A program made the translations under genes and the position numbers. The notes beneath the pieces were generated by a model. It was given only the letters and a program-made list of their open reading frames with translations, was not told the origin of the DNA and did no database searches. A stretch of 64,000 nt of DNA from Cryptomeria japonica (lineage: Eukaryota > Streptophyta > Pinopsida > Cupressales > Cupressaceae): positions 525,074,137-525,138,136 of the forward strand of contig NC_081414.1 in the NCBI RefSeq assembly GCF_030272615.1, in the 5' to 3' direction. This document shows, one piece after another, positions 36,601 to 46,461 of this stretch. Every line of letters starts with the position of its first letter. Position 1 is the stretch's first letter.

Positions 36601-36969
36601 GATATCTCAAATAAGTTGACCCCCGAGCCCAATTCAGTTCAAAATTTTTATATTAAGCTACAACTACTCATGGCTCAACAATTGGAACTGAGGAATGAAG
36701 AACACAAGATTAGGATGGACATAATGACACTTCAAACATTATTCCTTCCTCATCTTTTATCCATTCAAGAACAGCTAAACCGAGCCACTTACCTCTCTAC
36801 TACACAAGAGGGAAGCACTTTAGATGGCTTAATTTCATTATTGGCTGATATTAATGCATAAAATTCTTTAATGGATAGTGTAAAGGATGCACTCTTTGTC
36901 GCTCTCACCAAAGCCAAGACAAAGTACAAATCCATTTTTGATCAGTTGCCACCTCCAAATGGTAACTAA
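33610..36969 (+). pseudogene. Element E ORF2: large protein of unknown function, 1,120 codons
   Basis: I do not recognise this protein. One frame runs from ATG 33610 to TAA at 36967 with six internal stops (33625, 34048, 35161, about 35329 and 35344, 36859) and no frameshift. Residues 20-370 look globular, with PQWVKFVLSRVHDDFMWLQE, KITKEIIHLITGYPIYDH and LKFGSLLVCMFSYFEKFFPT. Residues 380-520 are basic and Pro/Ser/Thr-rich with nuclear-signal-like KRKKH and SKKQK. Residues 560-1120 are charged and helical, with an acidic stretch at 670-760 and coiled-coil-like segments. There are no polymerase, protease, transposase or envelope features and no membrane span. The first part distantly recalls plant transposon-associated domains; this is a guess. 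Confidence 0.7.
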
Positions 36970-37369
36970 ATTTTGATGTTTGTCAAAAAGGGGGAGTATA
37001 TCATCAAAGTATATATAGCATCAAAGTACACAGGGGGAGTGTATAGTATTCAAAGTATCAAACAACCGAAGTGTAGTATACAGGGGGAGTATACCGAGCA
37101 GAATGAGCAGAATAAGCAGAGCATCCAAGAGCAGTGAATCGAGCAGTGAATAGAGGAAAGAACAATGATTACATAGTATTGATCACTGAGCACACATAAT
37201 CAGAGTTTTGTACAACATATTCATAAGGGGAGTATATTTGATTATACTATTTCATTGACTAATGTATATACTGTATGTTTAGTCAAGTTTTGTAAAGTAT
37301 ACAAATTTTTGAGTAATGACTTTGAAAGTAGTTTTGTCAAACATCTCAACTAATGTCAAAAGGGGAGAT
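36970..37369 (+). promoter_or_regulatory. 3' untranslated region of E with repeated purine tracts
   Basis: GGGGGAGT or GGGGAGT occurs near 36990, 37033, 37083 and 37228, and the true polypurine tract AAAAGGGGAGAT lies at 37358-37369 against the 3' LTR. The upstream copies could be extra plus-strand priming sites. No reading frame. Confidence 0.7.
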
Positions 37370-38568
37370 TGTTACTACTTATCAAATTGCCATTAGTTTT
37401 ATATACAAAGTCATTCTATATACTCTAGTCAGTTACCACTACCAAGATATTTAGTTGGTATGTACAGTCTAGTTGGTTACAAAAGGAAAACAGTCACAAA
37501 GCCTAGTATACACCGAGCTGTCTACCGAGTGTTATTTCATGTCTACCGAGCAGTAAAGATAATACACCGAGTTGATATACACCGAGTGAAACATGTTACC
37601 AGATTCATTGAACCTGGACACACATATGAAAACGTGTTACAAGATTGAGGCACATAGAACCGTTATCACATTAGAAATTGCACATATAGATTTTGTATAA
37701 TTTTGAGGTCATCTAACCAATGAAATATTTTGCATGGTTATTCATTCGAGAAATCATGTTTGTAAGATCAAAGCAATGAATCAGATCACCAACATAAGAA
37801 ATCTATTTATACAACATGAATTTAGGGTTAGAGATATATGTGAATGAGAGAAATGTGTGTGCATATGTGTATGAAGCAAGACTTATGTGATACATGAGAA
37901 ATCACAGAGTATTATGACTGTTACAGAGACATGGAGATCACCGAGAAGGTTATCAGAGAATAGTCAAAGAATAGAGTAAACATAAGGGTTTATCGAGTTA
38001 CTTTATGAGTTACCGAGGTATGCTATAGGCAAGGTAATCTTATTTTGAGCACATAGAATCTTCTACAACATTTCAGATGTAAAGTTGTAGATATTTGTAA
38101 AATATTATTGTAATATTTTGAAGTTGTAAGAGAAACCTTTAACAGGGTAAAAGACTCTAATCAAGTCTATAAATTGTAAATCCTCTAACCAGGTGTAGTA
38201 TTTATATAGTGTTGTAAAATCCTTTAGCAAGGTAGATCTAATAGATCTTGTTACTCCTAATAGGGTAAGCTATCAGAAATAGCTAAATATGTAGCTCTAA
38301 CCAAGCATTCTTTATTATTGCAGTAGTGGAGTTGTGGGTGCCATTCCCACCGCAGTTTTTCTCTCTAACCAAGAGTTTCTGCTTAACCAAAATATATGTG
38401 TTATGGAGTGAATTATGTATGATTGTTACTCATTTGTTTTAGCTTTATGTTATGTTACAACAGTTTTTGGTTTATGCATAATAGTAAAGATATTGTTGAT
38501 AAAAGGATTTGAATTACTGATTCACCCCTCCCCTCTCAGTACATTAGCTTTCCATATTGGGCCTAACA
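37370..38568 (+). repeat. 3' LTR of element E (1,199 bp)
   Basis: Same ends as the 5' LTR and closely similar throughout. A short frame at 37460-37648 is open here only by chance and is not called. Confidence 0.95.
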
Positions 38569-38573
38569 GAATG
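38569..38573. repeat. Target-site duplication of element E, right (GAATG)
   Basis: Partner of 30464-30468 with one G/A difference. Confidence 0.8.
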
Positions 38574-40857
38574 TTATATGAAAGATAGATGAGTGAATAG
38601 ATTGCAAATTGATAGATGAATTAGATTGATAAGATTGATTGGATTGAGATCAAGTCTGGTTTCAGGAAGGACACATCACGTATAAGCCAAAAGATGATCA
38701 AAATGTCGGGAAAGATATATCCTGTATAAGACATGATACATGATCAAAACGTCTAGTTTCAAGAAAGATACATCTTGTATAAGACTTGATAGATGATAGT
38801 TGAATGAATGATGAAGATATTAAAGTGAAGAATGATTTCATTAGATGATGATGTTGGTGTAGGTGCTGCAAATGATGCAGGTGTTAGACCCACAGGTTTG
38901 AGAGGCAGTCATGATTCTTGACTTGATTTGTATTGATGGCAATGTTTACATTATTGATTATTTTTGTGATATCATTGTATACTTGGACAATTTTTATTGT
39001 TTTTATGATGATTCTATATGTAGACATGGACTTTATATGATGATGATCTTTATTATGAATGTTACTCTATTTTATGATCTATATGCATTGATTATATGGA
39101 TGCAGTGATTAGATGGATCATGATATGATGATGATTTATCTTTCCTTGCTTTATGATAATGATCTACATGATGCAATGATAAATGTTTTTGTTTTGATTT
39201 TCGATTTTGATGATCTTGGATGCAAATGAAAATGATTACTAACTTAAATGATATGAATGTAATGATCTATATGGAAATGCAAATGAATGATTGATTTGCT
39301 TTTGATTTATGATGATATAAATGCAAATGATCTATATGAAATGTTTTTTTTTTAATGATGCAATTGAAAATGATGGGAAAAGGCAAATCCAATGATTGAG
39401 TTTTATATGTAATGCTTATAATGATTATGAATCTAAGTGCAAAGATGCAACTAAATGATCTTTATGAAATGATAATGCAGATAATAATGATGATACTCTA
39501 CATGGTTAATGAAATGCACTTAATTGAATGCAAACTAATGCAATTATTTAAATGCAACTAAATGAAATGGATAATGATTAAAATGATTGTAAAAATGAAT
39601 GCACCTATAATGATTAAATGCAAATTGCTTTTGTTTGTCCAAGTATAATCAATCTTTATTTATAACCGTTGATCTGTTAATGAAATGAAATGCTTATAAT
39701 GTAATTGACAATGAATGCTTATAATGTAGACGAATAATGAGCTAACTAAAAATTGTACTACCATTCTTCATATGCGATCTTTGTAACAGTGCTTGATTTC
39801 ATCATTGAGCTTTAAAATGTTGTAAGAAAATAAAAGCAACTTGACATAATGATTCAAGATGACCTGAGTATTCCTTACATGGATTTTGATATAGCAAGTT
39901 AATACAAGCAACTTGATATAATGGATCAAGTTGACCTGAGTATTGCTTGCAGAACAGACAAGGAGGATCTCCTTTCATGCATGACTTGGAACGTCCTCCT
40001 TGATCTTTTGCCGATCATATCTTGAGACAAATTCATACCGTAGTAAGAGATAAACCACAGACAACAATCAAAGAAAATAATCATGCCCCATCATATCTTC
40101 TCTAGTCATGAACATCCTTGAGTTGCATAGAGTACATGATTAGCAATAAAATCAAGATATACACTAAATCTTGTATGTCACTCACATGTTCTTATGGTCA
40201 TTAACTCATATAATCATCTTGACGAATGATCTTTGATAATCCTTTATTACTTGTTAATTGATTGGTTTCTGAGTTGCCTGATTCAGTTTTTAATGAAATG
40301 CCTTGATTTTCGTTGCTTTGTTTGCTCGTTATCTATTTCAAAATCCTAGGTGTTTTTGGTTTTTTCTAAGTTTTTTGAATGTTTTGGGATTTTCAGAGAT
40401 TCAAAAGATCACCTTAGCAAAAGAAATTAGGATTTTGCCCCCAGTGGAAACAAAAATTTATTATGGATATATGAATTGATCAAGATCCAAACCATGGTGG
40501 GATAAAAATGTAGATATGATTGATTTTGATAAAATCTAAGACAGTGACTATGACAAGTATGTCAAAGATTGATAACTATTGGTAAGCTACATATTTCTTG
40601 CTAAATGGTTCAGAGAAAATGGATGCGAAAAATGAAATGGATAAACTACGATGGATGGAAGTGATAGATGTGATAGGATGGAGTCGATAGGTGCACAAAG
40701 CAATCTCATAGATAGAGGAACTCACTTTTTAGATAGTGCATGTTTACCAGGTTTTCACCATCTTAATTTATTGCATTTTTTTGGATTTTATATGCTTTTT
40801 ATTGATTTTTTTTAGGACTTTATATGCTTTTTGTTGATTTTTTCAGGATTTTATATC
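38574..40857 (-). other. 3' untranslated region of element D, AT-rich with degenerate repeats
   Basis: No gene on either strand. From about 38900 to 39730 the words GATGATGAT, AATGCAAATGA and GATCTATATGAAATG recur irregularly, a degenerate AT-rich repeat field. It lies between the integrase stop and the insertion point of E, so it belongs to the 3' part of D. Confidence 0.6.
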
Positions 40858-42348
40858 TCAAGCATAGAATTTATTGAGATGGATAGAATTGATAGGTTCA
40901 TCAAACCAATCACCTTTAGGGGTAGATAACTTGTATGCTCCTGATCCATATGTTGCTACTATGACAAAAGGTCCTAGCCAATTCGGTTCAAATTTTCCCT
41001 TCTCTTCCTGGTCTTGCTGATTTCTTGGATTTTCTCTTAGAACTATATCTCCAATCTGGAGAATACGTGGCTTGACTCTGTGGTTATAGCTTCTTGCCAT
41101 TCTTTGTTGGTATACTTTCAAATGTTCTATTGCATTTTGGTGACGTTCCTGAATCAGTTCTAGTTCTTGGAGTCGAGAGACTCGTTGTTCTTCTTTTGGT
41201 ATAAGACCGTGCAAGGATACTCGTAGAGAAGGTATTTCTACTTCTATAGGTAATATGGATTTTGATCCATAGACCAAACAATATAGAGTTTCCCCTATTG
41301 GAGTGTGGACACTAGTTCGGTATGCCCAAAGAGCAAGATTTAACTGAATGTGCCAATCTTTTCCAGCTTCATTGACTGTTTTCTTCAAGATTTTCAAGAT
41401 AGTTTTGTTTGATGCCTCAGCTTGACCATTACCTTGTGGATAATATGGAGTAGAGAACCTATGTTGGATATGAAACTGTTCACATAGCTCCTTCATATCT
41501 TGATTTTTGAATGGTCTTCCATTATCAGTGATAATGGTCATAGGAACTCCATAGTGACAGATTATATAATTCAAAAAAAATGATGATATTTGTTTTCCTA
41601 TCACTTTTGTTAAAGGTATTTCTTCAATCCACTTAGTAAAATATTCAGTAGCAATCAGAATAAACTTATGTCCATTAGAAGATGAAGGATTGATCTTTCC
41701 TACCAAATCAAGGCCCCATTGTGAAAATGGCCATGATCCTATCATAGGATATAACTCTTGTGCTGGCGCATGAATGAGATTCCCATGCATCTGACATTGT
41801 TTGCATTTTCTAGCATATGTGAATGAATCTCTCTCCATTGTAGGCCAAAAGTAACCCATATGAATAAGTTTCTTAGCCAATGTTAAACCACTTGAGTGTG
41901 TACCACAAATACTCACATGAATGTCATTAAGAACTCTCTCAGATTCATCCTTTTCAAGACATCTCAACAATGTACCATCTAGACCATGCCTATATAGGAT
42001 ATCAACAATAATAGTATAGTGAGAGGACTGACAGATAAAGTTTCTTCTCTGATTATGAGATAATTCAAGAGGAAGGATATGATCTTCTAAATACTGATAA
42101 ATTTGACTGTATAAGGATTGACTTGTTCCTGATATATGGAAAATTCGATAGGTATGTTGGGATTGGATGGTAGGGGTTAAGATATCTTCCACGAGAAATT
42201 TGTAATGCTGTTGATTCTCCTTATTTTGCAAGAGAGATACTATTGTAGCCATTGCATCTGCTACTTTATTCTCATTTCTTGGAATCTGGGTGAATGATAT
42301 TTCTTTAAAGTGTTCTTTAAATTCCTCCACCAGCTGTTTGTATGGCAT
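40858..42348 (-). CDS. Element D integrase domain (496-codon open segment of pol)
   Basis: Integrase inserts element cDNA into chromosomes. No stop breaks these 496 codons. The order is an RNase H tail (FTQIPRNENKVADAMA), zinc-binding HHCC (HVSICGTHSSG, CKQCQMHG), catalytic core with D in WGLDLVGKINP, D in ITDNGRPFKN and E in GNGQAEASNK, then NLALWAYRTS, and a GPY/F-type module (NWLGPFVIVATYGSGAYKL). It ends without a chromodomain, as in the Tat group. The apparent ATG is internal; the frame is the same as reverse transcriptase upstream, so it belonged to one polyprotein. All three catalytic acids are present, but upstream breaks prevent normal expression. Confidence 0.9.
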   Translation of the reverse strand: MPYKQLVEEFKEHFKEISFTQIPRNENKVADAMATIVSLLQNKENQQHYKFLVEDILTPTIQSQHTYRIFHISGTSQSLYSQIYQYLEDHILPLELSHNQRRNFICQSSHYTIIVDILYRHGLDGTLLRCLEKDESERVLNDIHVSICGTHSSGLTLAKKLIHMGYFWPTMERDSFTYARKCKQCQMHGNLIHAPAQELYPMIGSWPFSQWGLDLVGKINPSSSNGHKFILIATEYFTKWIEEIPLTKVIGKQISSFFLNYIICHYGVPMTIITDNGRPFKNQDMKELCEQFHIQHRFSTPYYPQGNGQAEASNKTILKILKKTVNEAGKDWHIQLNLALWAYRTSVHTPIGETLYCLVYGSKSILPIEVEIPSLRVSLHGLIPKEEQRVSRLQELELIQERHQNAIEHLKVYQQRMARSYNHRVKPRILQIGDIVLRENPRNQQDQEEKGKFEPNWLGPFVIVATYGSGAYKLSTPKGDWFDEPINSIHLNKFYA

Positions 42349-42349
42349 A

Positions 42350-42876
42350 AGCTTATCATCCTTTGTTTGATATTCATCATTTATTTGGTTTATGATAAGT
42401 TATGAATCACCATAGACTTGTAGTTCTTTGACGTTCCACTCAATGGCCATTTTAAGCCCTATAGCCAATGCTTCATACTCTGCAGTATTATTGGTGCATG
42501 GAAATCACAATCTATATGATTTTGGAATTGTGTGTCCTTAAGGTGTGATGAAAAATATTCCTGTGCCTGATCCATATTGTGTATACGAACCATCAAAGTA
42601 CAATTCCCAAAAGTTTGTACTTACTATTAAGATATCTGCATCGAGAAATTCGATGTGCAAAGGCATTGCATTTTGTAAAGGTGCATCAGCCAATTGATTA
42701 GCGATGTCTTGTCCCTTGATAGCTTTCTAATCAACATATTCTATGTCAAATTCACTCATTATCATAACCCATTTGGCTAGTCTCCCTGCCAATGTTGACT
42801 TGCTAAACAAATATTTGAGAGGATCTATCTTTTCTATTAGTTTCATAGAATGAATTAACATATAATGTCACAGCTT
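42350..42876 (-). pseudogene. Element D second RNase H (archaeal-type), broken
   Basis: Same frame as the neighbours but with stops. It shows ELYFDGSYTQYGSGTGIFF, CTNNTAEYEALAIGLKMA and VKELQVYGDS followed by LIINQI, the landmarks of the extra RNase H known from Tat elements. Aspartate, glutamate and aspartate of the active site are visible. The domain is thought to aid cDNA maturation next to the ordinary RNase H. Confidence 0.85.
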
Positions 42877-43569
42877 CTAAGTTGCAAATACAACTGCTAG
42901 ACACATCTTTTCAATTGAGGAATAATTTAATTCATAGCCAACAAGTGTTCTACTGATATAATAAACTGCTCTTTCTTTTCCTTTATCATCATGTTGAGCT
43001 AGGAGAGCGCCTACTGATACACTTGTTGTGGAGACATAGAGTAACAATGGTTTCCCTTTGGTTGGTGATATCAGTACTAGAGGACTCAGAAGATATTCTT
43101 TTATTTGCAAGAAAGATTCTTCACATTTTAGATCCCATTTGAATGGAACATTTTTATGTAGAAGATGGGCGAATGGAAGACATCTATCCACTAACTGAGA
43201 AACAAATCTCCTGATTGATTGCAATCTTCCTTGTAAAGATCGCAATTGACTTACATTCTTAGGTGACTCCATCTCCATGATAGCTTTGACTTTTTTAGGA
43301 TCTACTTCAATGCCACGAGCTGATATAATATACCCAAGGAGCTTTCCAGAGGTTACCCCAAATGCACATTTCTTTGGATTTAATCTCAATTGATATCTTT
43401 CCAGCTTGTCAAAGATCTTGCTTAAAATGTTCAAATGTTCTTGTCTTGTATGAGATTTTGTAAGTATGTCATCGACATAATCTTCCATAAATGTGTGCAT
43501 CATATAATGGAAAATTGTCATCATAGCCCTTTGATAAGTCACTCCTGCATTCTTAAGCCCAAATGGCAT
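42877..43569 (-). pseudogene. pol: Element D reverse transcriptase (3' part) and first RNase H
   Basis: It continues from the upstream segment after one stop at 43576. It holds MPFGLKNAGVTYQRAM, the intact catalytic motif YVDDILTKS, the connection (LGYIISARGIEVDPKKVKAI) and the Ty3-type RNase H from PLLLYVSTTSVSVGALLAQ to ELNYSSIEKMCLAVV. In RNase H the first catalytic aspartate is replaced (YVSTTS), as is common where a second RNase H is present. Confidence 0.9.
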
Positions 43570-43575
43570 AACATT

Positions 43576-45000
43576 CTAGCAATATGTTCCCCATGCACAG
43601 GTGAAAGCTGTCTTCTCTTGATCTTCAGGTGCAATTCTTATTTGATTATATCCTGAGAAGCCATCCATTAATGAAAACATCTCATGTCCCATTGATAAGT
43701 CCACTATGATATCAATGTTTGGTAGCGGGAAACCATCTTTTGGACATACTTTATTCAGATCTCTGAAATTTGTATAGACTCTTATGCTCTTATCTGGCTT
43801 TGATACTGGTACAATACTTGAAACCCATTCTGGATAAGCAACTAGTCTTATGAAACCTACTTCTAACAGTTTCTTCAGCTCGGTTTTTACAAGAAGAGCA
43901 ATGTGTGGATGCATCTTTCTTAGCTTCTGCTTAACAGGTTTTTCTTTTAAATCCACATTAAGATGTTGCATGATAAGATCAGGATTAAGTCCTGGCATAT
44001 CTGCATAAGACCAAGAAAAATTTATTTGTCTTTGCATAAAGAATTCCATGTATTCTTTTCTCTCTTTTTCTGACAATGAGGTAGCAAAATGAAGTATTTT
44101 AGGATCCTTTGATGTACCAATGTTTACTACTTTTATTGGTTCTATCAGGATAGAAGATCTCTCTTGAAAATATGTAGGAAGAATGTCAAACCTTCCATCT
44201 TCTGGCGTGTCAAGGAGGTTTTCACCATCGGATACATCCTTTGTTTTCTCTTTTGATTGATCTAATGTTGCCATGAAATGGTTTTCAACAATAGGTCTCT
44301 TTCCTTGTTTTATTTCATTTTTGCGACTGAAAATTTTGGCATTTTCCTGACTACGAGAAACATCACTTGATTCTACAATGGAAGATATCTTAGGTGGGAT
44401 GGGTTCAACAACGTTAAGGTACACGGCTAAGTCATGATCATTGGAAAAGACATTCAATTCAGGGTTATCTAAATTATCCCAATCAATTAATTCAGGATGA
44501 AGAAGGGGTAAATCATAATCGTTGTCATCATTAGGTGTTTCAACATTCATGACATAATGATCATAGCTTGGCATATAATAGGTACTTTCATAGATTAAAT
44601 GTTTTTGAGAATTGTCTTTCTCAAGCATTTCCGAAGTAGTCTTAACAAAATTAATATTAGCATTATGTAGTTCACACTCAAGTGGTTCTTCAACTGATGT
44701 TTGTCCCTTTAATGAATGGATTATATCCACATGCACGTCTTTAATACTATAAATTACTTCTTGATTGAACTCATTTGTATTTAGAAGTTGACATATTTGT
44801 GCACATGATAAATAGGATTCTTTTAATAGATTTTGTCTCCTTTCAAACTCAACTTCTTCTAGACTAATAGTCAGTCCAACTTGACTATCTCTTAGTTCTT
44901 CTAGGGTTCTGCCACATCTAGATACATCTTGTTCCTCTTTTGATGAAAATCTTGTATTTTTAGATGCTTGATCTATCCTTGTTTGTACTTCTTGTGGCAT
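43576..45000 (-). pseudogene. pol: Element D pol: acidic spacer and reverse transcriptase N-terminal part
   Basis: About 250 residues of acidic, low-complexity sequence are followed by typical Tat reverse transcriptase: HFATSLSEKERKEYMEFF, MPGLNPDLIMQHLNVD, VKQKLRKMHPH, FRDLNKVCPKDGFPLPNID, SLMDGFSGYNQIRIAPEDQE and TAFTCAWGTYC. A stop at 43576 interrupts the frame just after this, where tyrosine is expected. The ATG at 45000 overlaps the stop of the preceding frame as TAATG. The aspartate in MDGFSGY is kept. Confidence 0.88.
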
Positions 45001-45880
45001 TACTTCTTTGTGTTTTTCATTTCCTTCCTTTTTGCATATGCCTCTTTTCTCTGAATTCTAAGTTTTTCTTGCCTTCTTTCTAACTTCACATTTTGTTTAG
45101 CAATAGACAAGTCTTCTTTCGTAATAGCTGCTTGATCTTCATTATGTTCCTTACTTGATGTAGTAGATAAGACATGTGGACCCCATTCGTACTCATTGGA
45201 ATCTATTTCTGAATCCTGATCTAAGATTACTCCACTATACCATACTGGAATGTCGTATGGTGCAAAAAGTTCTCTGATTTCTGTCATCTGTATTTTTACT
45301 GCTTCTGGAATATCTTGTTCAGATTTTGCATTTGTTTGAAAAGATTTTTCTTCACCTTTGATGGTAATCTCCTCTTCTTTCTTTTCATATTCTTCTTGCT
45401 TCTTTTGTTTATTGGTTACTATTTCGGTCGCTTGATGTATCTTTTCTTGCCAATTTTCTTCTTTAGAAACTGATTTTTTTCTCCACTTTTGCTGTTGATT
45501 ATGTTGCTTTTGATTTAATTTTAGATATCCCAACCCGGATTTATCTTCTGTGGATTGTGAGTGTGGACAAATAGGTTCTGAAATACCTTGATGTTTCTTA
45601 CCAATTGGTCCTTTTCCTTCATATCCCATCTTTTGCATGATTTCATATCCTTTGCCATATTGTTTTATGGGAATATTGACTTCTGCTGCTATTGCTATAA
45701 TTTTATCTTCATCCTTGTACAACCAACCAAGAATGTCTTTGTCTTCATTTTCCTCTTCAAGAGTTCCAACACTAACAAAAGTTCCTTTAAACATATGTTT
45801 TGGTTTTCCTGATGTCTTTGATTGAATATCTGTAGGCTTTCCATTTGACTTAGGGGAAAGTGGAAAATTTTGCAAAGAAT
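45000..45880 (-). pseudogene. Element D G-patch-like segment between protease and reverse transcriptase
   Basis: A 291-codon open stretch in a shifted frame. Residues 75-105 read YGKGYEIMQKMGYEGKGPIG followed by KKHQGISEPI, the spacing of a G-patch, a glycine-rich motif that binds RNA or RNA helicases; a further DKSGLGY follows. The rest is Lys/Glu/Gln-rich, probably coiled coil. It lost its frame link to protease near 45880 and to reverse transcriptase at 45000. In betaretroviruses a G-patch also follows protease; whether that is common descent or convergence is open. Confidence 0.65.
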
Positions 45881-45912
45881 ACTCTCATTCCTTCATCATT
45901 TAATTTGAGCTT

Positions 45913-46461
45913 TTATTCAAAAGTTTCCCATAAATTTGCTTGAATTTCTTTGGTAGGATATACTGATTCTTTGTTATGTGGAACTCTTGTATCTTGTGTT
46001 GGCTTCAAATTATTGCAATATTGACTGGAATCTACAATTATAGTGATTTCTTTTCCTTCATGAGGAAATTTCACACATTGATGATATGTAGAAGGAACTG
46101 CTTGCATCTTGTGAATCTGTGGTCTCCCTAGAAGAATGTTGAAAGAGAGATTCAAATCTAAAACTTGACACAATGTATCCCTTTCTAGAGGTCCTATCCT
46201 TATTGGTAGCACAACAGTTCCTTTAGAAGAACATTCTGCTTCATCATAAGCCTTGATCGTTATTTTCTTTTTCGGGTCTACTGCATTCTCTGAATATCCC
46301 AAAGCTTTTATCAAACTTAATGCACAAATGTTTAAGCCAGCTCCTCCATCTATGAGCACATGTTTGACATGAGTTTTATTAATGGAGACTTCAATATGTA
46401 AGGGAGCATTGTGAGGATGTTGTAAGGATGCGTCATCATTTTCAGAAAAAATGATAAGCAA
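45913..46461 (-). pseudogene. Element D aspartic protease
   Basis: It would mature the polyprotein. The active site reads VLIDGGAGLNICALSLIKAL (Asp-Gly-Gly, the Tat form), followed by a strand with LPIRIGPLERDTLCQVLDLN and NILLGRPQIHKMQAVPSTYH. The segment is open, but a frame change in a T6 run near 46447 cuts it from gag, and another near 45880 cuts it from the G-patch region. Confidence 0.87.

Larger units (their letters stand above)
30469..38568 (+). mobile_element. Element E: 8.1 kb LTR element with Gag-like and unknown frames, no polymerase
   Basis: LTRs of 1,200 and 1,199 bp begin TGTTACTACTT and end GGCCTAACA. A tRNA-iMet primer site follows the first and a purine tract precedes the second, so the reverse-transcription signals are complete. 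The interior holds two long frames (31731-33083 and 33610-36969) and nowhere any reverse transcriptase, RNase H, integrase or protease motif. It must be moved by enzymes of another element. The LTR ends and GGGGGAGTATA tracts resemble Copia elements; that link is inference. It is the innermost and probably youngest insertion. Confidence 0.9.

Noticed and set aside
37460-37648. 62-codon frame in the 3' LTR of E
   Set aside because: The 5' LTR copy has a stop in the same frame, and no motif is present.
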